Assembly: GCA_009786025.1 (NCBI GenBank) | Contig: WQUA01000022.1 | Location: 1 to 39,629 of the forward strand | From: Pseudomonadota bacterium | Lineage (GTDB): Bacteria > Pseudomonadota > Gammaproteobacteria > Burkholderiales > Casimicrobiaceae | Length of the DNA stretch: 39,629 bases | Direction: 5' to 3' | In this document: positions 34,697-39,629 of the stretch, one piece after another | How the letters are laid out: the number at the start of each line of letters is the position of its first letter | Position numbering within the stretch: position 1 is the first letter of the stretch | Program-made: the position numbers and the translations under genes | Notes under the pieces: model-generated | What the model was told of the DNA's origin: nothing | Seen by the model: the letters and a program-made list of their open reading frames with translations, nothing else | Database searches by the model: none

Positions 34697-35740
34697 TTAC
34701 TTTTTCATGGCCTTAAGCGCCGCCTTGGCTTCCTCATTCCCCTGCTGCGCAGCTTTGCGATACCACTTCATAGCCTCAGCGTTGCTTCGAGTAACACCTT
34801 TGCCCTTTTCGTACATCGCTCCGAGGCTGAATTGGGCTTCCCCATCTCCCTGCTCTGCCGCCTTGCGATACCACTTCGCAGCTTCGGCATCGTTTCGAGC
34901 GACACCTTTACCTTTTTCGTACATCTCTCCAAGATTGGATTGGGCAACAGCCTCCCCCAGCTCCGCTGCCTTGCGATACCACTTCAGAGCTTCGGTATCG
35001 TTTTGGGCAACACCTCGGCCCACATCGTACATATATCCGAGGTTGGTTTGGGCATCCGCATTCCCCTGCTCTGCCGCCTTGCGATACCACTTCACAGCTT
35101 CAGTATCGTTTTGGGTAATGCCTCGACCCTCGCTGTACATATATCCGAGGCTGGTTTGGGCATCCGCATCGCCCCGCTCTGCCGCCTTGAGATACCACTT
35201 CACGGCCTCGGCATCGCTTTGGGCAACGCCTCGACCATAGCAGTACATCTCCCCGAGGTTGAATTGGGCATACACATTTCCCTGCTCCACCGCCTTGCGA
35301 TACCATTTCACAGCCTCAGCATCGCTTTGGGTAACGCCTTCACCCCTTTCGTACATCACTCCGAGAGTGTTTTGGGCCTTTGCATCTCCCTGCTGCGCCG
35401 CCTTGCGATACCAGGCTACAGCCTGTTTCTTATCTTGCGCTACACCTTTTCCTTCATCATACATCCACCCGAGGTTGTATTGGGCGTCCGCACGCCCCTG
35501 CTGTGCTGCCTTGCGATACCACTTCACAGCTTCAGCATCGCTTTGGGTAACGCCTTCGCCCTCGTAGTACATCACTCCAAGGTTGTATTGGGCTATCGCA
35601 TCTCCTTTCTCCGCCGCCCGCTTCGTGTTCTCAAAATCCTGTGCCCATACGGTCATGGCAAAGCCAAGAGCAAGCAGCCCCAAGCCCCAGCGCATGACTT
35701 GAAACACCGTATTTTTCTTTTCGGGGAAACCTCTTTCCAT
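34697..35740 (-). CDS. Exported Sel1-repeat protein 3 (8 repeats)
   Basis: A 347-residue paralogue, first gene of the array. The signal peptide is MERGFPEKKNTVFQVMRW, then LGLLALGFAMTVWA. Eight full repeats and a partial one follow. The ATG has AGGAA upstream. The repeats are near-identical in places (NAD/GDADAQTNLGYMY, KWYRKAAEQG), which favours recombination between genes. The array is on the same strand as the M48 gene upstream, separated by 125 bases holding a CTGGAAT...ATTCCAG hairpin at 35798-35822. Confidence 0.9.
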   Translation of the reverse strand: MERGFPEKKNTVFQVMRWGLGLLALGFAMTVWAQDFENTKRAAEKGDAIAQYNLGVMYYEGEGVTQSDAEAVKWYRKAAQQGRADAQYNLGWMYDEGKGVAQDKKQAVAWYRKAAQQGDAKAQNTLGVMYERGEGVTQSDAEAVKWYRKAVEQGNVYAQFNLGEMYCYGRGVAQSDAEAVKWYLKAAERGDADAQTSLGYMYSEGRGITQNDTEAVKWYRKAAEQGNADAQTNLGYMYDVGRGVAQNDTEALKWYRKAAELGEAVAQSNLGEMYEKGKGVARNDAEAAKWYRKAAEQGDGEAQFSLGAMYEKGKGVTRSNAEAMKWYRKAAQQGNEEAKAALKAMKK

Positions 35741-35865
35741 GGGGAGTTCCTTTGCGTTGAAAATTAAAATCTCGTGAAACGCGTCACCGAGACAAGGCTG
35801 GAATTGCGCAGCGCCATTCCAGTCTTACCTTTATCTCTGCACGCCCGATCACTCCAGGCGACCCC

Positions 35866-36840
35866 TTATTTTTTGAAAGGATTGCCGAATTTCACGCCCG
35901 ACAACGCCGATGACACCGACGACATGGCGCTCGCGGCGGCGCCCGGCGCGGCCTCTTGCTGAGAGGGCGACGATGATTCGGACAACTTCATTTCGCGCCG
36001 CAATATCTTGTCGTAACTACCGTCATCCCTGAATTTCATCAGCTCACGAACGCGCAAAACACCCCACGGGTGCGTTTGCCCGAAGCTCAACAATATCTGC
36101 TGAATCTTCCCTAGCGCAGCTTCGTTCTCTTCTTCGAATGCCCGCGCCTGCGCAAAAAATTCTTCCAGGCTGGCTTCATTCGCATACTTTCTCGAATAAC
36201 CCGATAGCTTCATCAACGCGCGACATGAGGCTTCAAAGTTCTGGCACGCCAGAAAGCCACCTCTGTCGCAGGTGTATTCAGACGCGCGCATCCATTGATA
36301 AAGCGCGTAGTTCAACGATATTTCCGCCGGGGTGTACAGCACGCTCAAGCCGGGAATCGTCGATATGATGACTTTGAGCGCGCCTGTGCTCAGCAAACTG
36401 CCCAGAATAGAATAGACCAGATGCTCGGATTTGATATGCGACAACTCATGGCCGAGAACGAACATGATTTCGTCCTCTTCGAGAATATCGAGCAGATAGC
36501 TGTATATTTTGACGATCGGTTTGTCGGGGCAAGCGGTGTAAGCGTTCAGTTCCGGGGCTGTGCTGACGTAGAACAACGGCTCCGGCACTTCCATAATATC
36601 GCACGCTTGTCGAAATATTTTATACAGCGAGGGGAACTGTCTTTCAGTAATGCGCAAATCGCTCCCCAGCATGGAGTATCTTCTAACCATGCTGGTCGGC
36701 GTTTCAACAAGCTCAATCAACTTCGGAAGAACGGGGATCTTTTTTAGCGTATCAAGCGTTATTTTATCCAGAGAGTGTTCGTATTCCTTGGTGCTTAGGT
36801 CTTTTAAAACAACGCGGTCGTTATCGTTGAAAGCTGACAT
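35866..36840 (-). CDS. M48-family zinc metallopeptidase
   Basis: A 324-residue protein with the zinc motif LGHELSHIKSEH (His131, Glu132, His135) and the third ligand Glu188 in RASEYTCDRGG. Around 142-165 a hydrophobic stretch could sit in the membrane. The last 40 residues are low-complexity (Ser/Ala/Pro/Gly). The M48 group includes HtpX, YfgC/BepA and LoiP; this shape (no clear signal peptide) resembles the cytosolic M48 type found beside stress genes. The ATG at 36840 has AAGGAG 8 bases upstream, better than the start at 36945. Neighbouring Sel1 genes recall BepA, a protease with TPR-like partners. Confidence 0.85.
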   Translation of the reverse strand: MSAFNDNDRVVLKDLSTKEYEHSLDKITLDTLKKIPVLPKLIELVETPTSMVRRYSMLGSDLRITERQFPSLYKIFRQACDIMEVPEPLFYVSTAPELNAYTACPDKPIVKIYSYLLDILEEDEIMFVLGHELSHIKSEHLVYSILGSLLSTGALKVIISTIPGLSVLYTPAEISLNYALYQWMRASEYTCDRGGFLACQNFEASCRALMKLSGYSRKYANEASLEEFFAQARAFEEENEAALGKIQQILLSFGQTHPWGVLRVRELMKFRDDGSYDKILRREMKLSESSSPSQQEAAPGAAASAMSSVSSALSGVKFGNPFKK

Positions 36841-36928
36841 GTAATGGCTCCTTGGTTTGTGGGTAGAAAAAGGGGGCGTCCCCTTCATGTCGCAGTGTAC
36901 CACCGGTAATAGCGAAACATGCTTCATA

Positions 36929-36934
36929 ATTATA
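36929..36934 (-). promoter_or_regulatory. Candidate -10 box of the M48 gene
   Basis: The minus strand reads TATAAT just downstream of a GTTAAC stretch, 89 bases before the start codon. No convincing -35 is seen. Confidence 0.4.
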
Positions 36935-36954
36935 GTTAACAACACAGATACTCG

Positions 36955-37196
36955 GCTCTCTCCTCTTCCCCGCCCACCTCGCGAAAGAGAGAGGCGTCAG
37001 CAAGCGCATACTCTCTTTCTAACGCATGCCTCGACTTCATCCACTTGCGAGAGGGGGGCCACAAGTCGGAAAAGGGATCCTTTTCCCCGCGCCGCTGCAC
37101 GAGATGCGAAAAGGGCGGGGTTCAAACCCGCCCTTACGAAATCAGATGTCCGATCTTCCCCATTCCCTCCCAACCCTCCCCCTTGAAGGGAAGGCT
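36955..37196. repeat. Repeat-rich gap between the M48 gene and ppiD
   Basis: No gene is present. Seen in order: a CTCTC/GAGAG stretch (36955-37020), a near-palindrome GGAAAAGGGATCCTTTTCC (37068-37086), a strong hairpin AAGGGCGGGGTTCAAACCCG (37111-37130, with CCCTT after it), and an inverted copy of the CCCTTCAAGGG element (37158-37196). That last copy is related to those at 13203 and 20346. The last part abuts the ppiD stop codon region. Confidence 0.65.
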
Positions 37197-37219
37197 TAAA
37201 ACGGATCCCGGTTATCCGA

Positions 37220-39130
37220 TCACTTCACTGCATCCAGCTTGGCCTGATTGATCTCAACTTTGGCGCTTTCGCGCAAGTTCTGAAGGTACGCATTCAGTGC
37301 TTCGCGCCCTTTCATTTCACTGAGTGTTCGCGCGGTTGCCTGCTTTTGAGCATCACTGGGAGTTTCCGGCGGAAGGATTTTTTCAACCCGGTAAACCGTA
37401 TAGCGCGATTGTCCGACCGCCGCGCCCAGATACGTCGGCAGTTTGCCGCTCTCCAGCCGAAACACTTCCGTTTGTACGTCGGCGGTAAAGCCCGGTTGCT
37501 GTTGCTGGCGACCGATAACGACCGGTTTGCTGAATGTCAGCCCTATATCTTTGGCGTTCTTCCCCTGCCGCAGTTGCGCCAGCTTTTCTTCGCCGGCAGC
37601 GCGCACCAGTTCAAACGCTTTCCGGTTTCCGAGCAATATCCTGATCTGCGCTTTCACATCGCTAAGCGGTCGTACTGCCATCGGTTTGTAGTCGATAACG
37701 CGCGCCGAGATAATGGTGTCAGAACCGAATTCGATCGCATCAGTGTTCTGGCGATCGCGCAACGAATCAGGAGAAAACACCGCCTCGGCCAGTTTTTGGT
37801 TGCCGTCGGCCAGTTGCGCCACTTGCGCACGCGTCAGGAATTCGGCTTTGCTGATCGGGATTTCCAGTTTCTTCGACAAGTCTTCAAACGAGTCGGTCTG
37901 CGCGTGTACCAGATTCATGAAGTCAGCAGCTTTTTCGGCATAAGCAGTGCTTGCCCCGTTCTGCTTGAGATCATCCTCCACTTTGCTCTTGACTTCGTCA
38001 AACGGTGGTTGTCGGGTTGGGTGGATCGTCACTTTAATGATGTGATAACCGAAGTCGGTTTCTACCGGGCCGACGATGCCGTTTTCTTTGGCGTCAAAGA
38101 CGGCTTTCTCGAACGGTTTGACGAAGCTGCCCGCAACGACTTTCCCAAGTTCCCCACCCTGCGCCGCCGATCCAGGGTCTTGCGAAAACTCTTTCGCCAG
38201 CGCCGCGAATTTATCCGGCGCCGCCTTGACCTTACTCAGAATATCTTCGGCCTTTTTACGCGCTTCCGCTTTCTTCGCGTCGGTAGCGTTTTTGGCAACG
38301 GCGATCAGGATATGCGCTGCGTCACGGGTTTCCGGCTGTTCATAGCGTTTTTTGTCGCGCTCATAGGCTTCATGAAGTTGTGCTTCCGTCACGGCGATTT
38401 TGGCGAGCAGCGCCGCCTTGCTGAGTTTCACATATTCGACGGAAACGGTTTCCGGGCTTTGAAACGCTTGCGGGTTTTGTGTGTAATAAGCTTCGATTTC
38501 GTCGTCGCTGATTTTGACCTGTTTCACAAAATCAGCCGTTTCCAAACTTGCCATCGCTACTTCACGCTTTTCGCCGGCCAGTGCGTAATAACGTGCTGCG
38601 GTCGAGGCCGCGCTGAATTCGCTCGTCTGCACGGCTTCGGTTAACGGCGCTTTCAGATATTCCGTACGCACCATGTGCTCGAACATCGCCGGCGTCATCG
38701 GCGAGCTCTGCTGAAGCAGCACCCGCCGGTAGAGGTCAGGGGAAAACTTGCCGTCTTCCTGGAACGCTGAGATGCCGTTGATCGCATCGACCACCTTTTG
38801 ATCGCTGACGCGGAAATAATCGTCGTTCGCCTTCTTCAGCAAAAGGTTTTCGGTAATCATCTGGTTCAGCACCGAGAAACGCTCTTCCGGCGTATTGAAT
38901 GTCGCCGGGTCATAGCGCTCGCCCATTTGCTGCCGCGCCTGCTCTTGCCGCTCACGCAGCTTTGCCTCGAATGCCTGTGGCGATATCCGGAGGTCGCCGA
39001 TTTTGGCGATGTCGCCGCCAGCGCCAACATCGCGAAAGTAATAGTCAACCCCGAAGAATACAAACGGGATGATGATGATCACCATCACGATCTGGGCGAC
39101 ACGTCTGTTGCGTCCTATAAAATTAAACAT
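37220..39130 (-). CDS. ppiD: Peptidyl-prolyl cis-trans isomerase / periplasmic chaperone PpiD
   Basis: Inner-membrane-anchored chaperone at the SecYEG exit. The 636 residues show one N-terminal transmembrane helix (about 11-30, [18 protein letters not shown]), a SurA-like N-domain, and a parvulin domain near 265-360 ([48 protein letters not shown]). A second inactive SurA-like C-domain follows. Length is normal. In relatives, hupB and these tRNAs lie on the same side, and here two tRNA genes follow at 39421-39622. Confidence 0.95.
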   Translation of the reverse strand: MFNFIGRNRRVAQIVMVIIIIPFVFFGVDYYFRDVGAGGDIAKIGDLRISPQAFEAKLRERQEQARQQMGERYDPATFNTPEERFSVLNQMITENLLLKKANDDYFRVSDQKVVDAINGISAFQEDGKFSPDLYRRVLLQQSSPMTPAMFEHMVRTEYLKAPLTEAVQTSEFSAASTAARYYALAGEKREVAMASLETADFVKQVKISDDEIEAYYTQNPQAFQSPETVSVEYVKLSKAALLAKIAVTEAQLHEAYERDKKRYEQPETRDAAHILIAVAKNATDAKKAEARKKAEDILSKVKAAPDKFAALAKEFSQDPGSAAQGGELGKVVAGSFVKPFEKAVFDAKENGIVGPVETDFGYHIIKVTIHPTRQPPFDEVKSKVEDDLKQNGASTAYAEKAADFMNLVHAQTDSFEDLSKKLEIPISKAEFLTRAQVAQLADGNQKLAEAVFSPDSLRDRQNTDAIEFGSDTIISARVIDYKPMAVRPLSDVKAQIRILLGNRKAFELVRAAGEEKLAQLRQGKNAKDIGLTFSKPVVIGRQQQQPGFTADVQTEVFRLESGKLPTYLGAAVGQSRYTVYRVEKILPPETPSDAQKQATARTLSEMKGREALNAYLQNLRESAKVEINQAKLDAVK

Positions 39131-39289
39131 GGTCGGGTTGTTCCATTTTTATTGCGGTCATGGCGTCAGAGCGCCGACGGTATTCGTCATAAGGCTGGCG
39201 GCACTCCCTGAAATTCCAAAGGCAGAAGTTTACCAGATCGCCGTTGCTTCCAAACGACCCTGGCGCACCCCGCCGAATGCCGCGCCCCG

Positions 39290-39329
39290 CCTTTCCTCTC
39301 GCCTTGTGGGAGAGGAACGGGAGAAGGTG
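39290..39329 (-). repeat. Dispersed repeat between ppiD and the tRNA genes
   Basis: On the minus strand CCTCTCCCACAAGG is shared with the repeat inside rlmJ (13258-13271). The 290 bases between ppiD and tRNA-Asp hold no gene; besides this repeat and the terminator they look unstructured. Confidence 0.6.
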
Positions 39330-39382
39330 AAAAGGTATGCTTTGGGTCAAAAACGCTCCAACACCGTGTCTTCTCATGCCCG

Positions 39383-39419
39383 AAAAAAAAGACGAACCTC
39401 GGTTCGTCTTTTTTTTTTT
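39383..39419. terminator. Terminator of the tRNA operon
   Basis: GACGAACC-TC-GGTTCGTC is flanked by eight A bases and eleven T bases. On the minus strand it lies just after tRNA-Asp, so it ends the tRNA-Val/tRNA-Asp transcript; it would work in both directions. Confidence 0.92.
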
Positions 39420-39420
39420 C

Positions 39421-39497
39421 TGGCGGAGCGGACGGGGCTCGAACCCGCGACCCCCGGCGTGACAGGCCGGTATTCTAACCAACTGAACTACCGCTCC
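39421..39497 (-). tRNA. tRNA-Asp (anticodon GTC)
   Basis: On the minus strand it starts GGAGCGGTAGTTCAG and ends CCGCTCCGCCA with the CCA encoded. The anticodon arm is CCGGCCT-GTC-ACGCCGG and the T arm holds GGTTCGAGCC. The total is 77 bases. Confidence 0.97.
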
Positions 39498-39546
39498 AGA
39501 ATTCCTGGTTTTCCGTTTGGGCGCCCGCCTCTTGGCCTGATGCGTC

Positions 39547-39622
39547 TGGTGGGTGCTGAGAGGCTCGAACTCCCGACATTCGCCTTGTAAGGGCGACGCT
39601 CTACCAACTGAGCTAAGCACCC
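39547..39622 (-). tRNA. tRNA-Val (anticodon TAC)
   Basis: On the minus strand it starts GGGTGCTTAGCTCAG and ends CAGCACCCACCA with the CCA encoded. The anticodon arm is TCGCCCT-TAC-AAGGCGA. The total is 76 bases. It precedes tRNA-Asp by 49 bases and probably shares its transcript. Confidence 0.97.
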
Positions 39623-39629
39623 TCGCATC

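Noticed and set aside
32590-35740. CRISPR-like periodicity of about 108 bases
   Set aside because: The repeats are imperfect, coding, without unique spacers, and equal 36 codons of Sel1.
33328-35767. Long plus-strand frames with regular repeats opposite the Sel1 genes
   Set aside because: Their repeats are only the complement of the Sel1 coding repeats; the minus strand has signal peptides and ribosome sites.
37346-38644. 432-codon open frame opposite ppiD
   Set aside because: Antisense shadow; biased Phe/Arg content, no domain, and ppiD is well supported.

Overview
The window looks like a chromosomal segment of a betaproteobacterium (Rhodocyclales or Nitrosomonadales type). This is an inference from gene order and protein type: tRNA-Val(GAC)-thrS-infC-rpmI-rplT-pheS-pheT-ihfA-merR, leuS-lptE-holA, and tRNA-Val/tRNA-Asp next to ppiD. 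Composition is moderately GC-rich and even. There is no integrase, transposase, phage module or CRISPR array. Most genes are housekeeping genes.

Layout. 1-794: 3' end of a multihaem hydroxylamine-oxidoreductase-like cytochrome, then a decayed YcxB-like gene. 1254-5800: aldo/keto reductase, tRNA-Gly, class I aminotransferase, a 56-residue DUF3149-type membrane protein with an FNR-like box, a serine esterase and a universal stress protein. 5883-10304 (minus): leuS-lptE-holA, with a composite repeat between lptE and holA. 10504-13848 (plus): ChaA-like antiporter, small membrane protein, threonine aldolase, rlmJ. 13897-15589 (minus): old-yellow-enzyme oxidoreductase and a nucleoside deaminase. 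15693-16558: antitoxin remnant and an alpha/beta hydrolase. 16713-24757 (plus): the translation block from tRNA-Val to the MerR regulator. 24823-26390: TauE/SafE-type membrane protein and a GNAT acetyltransferase. 26399-28840 (minus): TPP riboswitch-thiM-thiE-thiD. 28919-29585 (minus): vapC with a broken antitoxin. 29758-32513 (plus): cysS, MliC-like lipoprotein, bioY, KTSC protein. 32590-36840 (minus): three tandem Sel1-repeat genes and an M48 metallopeptidase. 37220-39622 (minus): ppiD and two tRNAs.

Working together. The central block makes translation factors and aminoacyl-tRNA synthetases. The thi genes salvage thiamine precursors under a TPP riboswitch whose expression platform is visible as a hairpin over the thiM Shine-Dalgarno. 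LptE and PpiD serve envelope assembly. The exported Sel1 proteins and the M48 protease may form an envelope-associated locus, but only proximity supports this.

Most interesting: a family of dispersed mosaic repeats that sits inside otherwise compact operons and, in rlmJ, is carried in frame in the coding sequence; the freshly duplicated Sel1 array; the frameshifted antitoxin with an ATA in start position beside an intact toxin; an infC that starts at ATC; an FNR-type promoter before a tiny membrane protein; and a cysS that looks foreign. I found no convincing wholly new multi-gene system.
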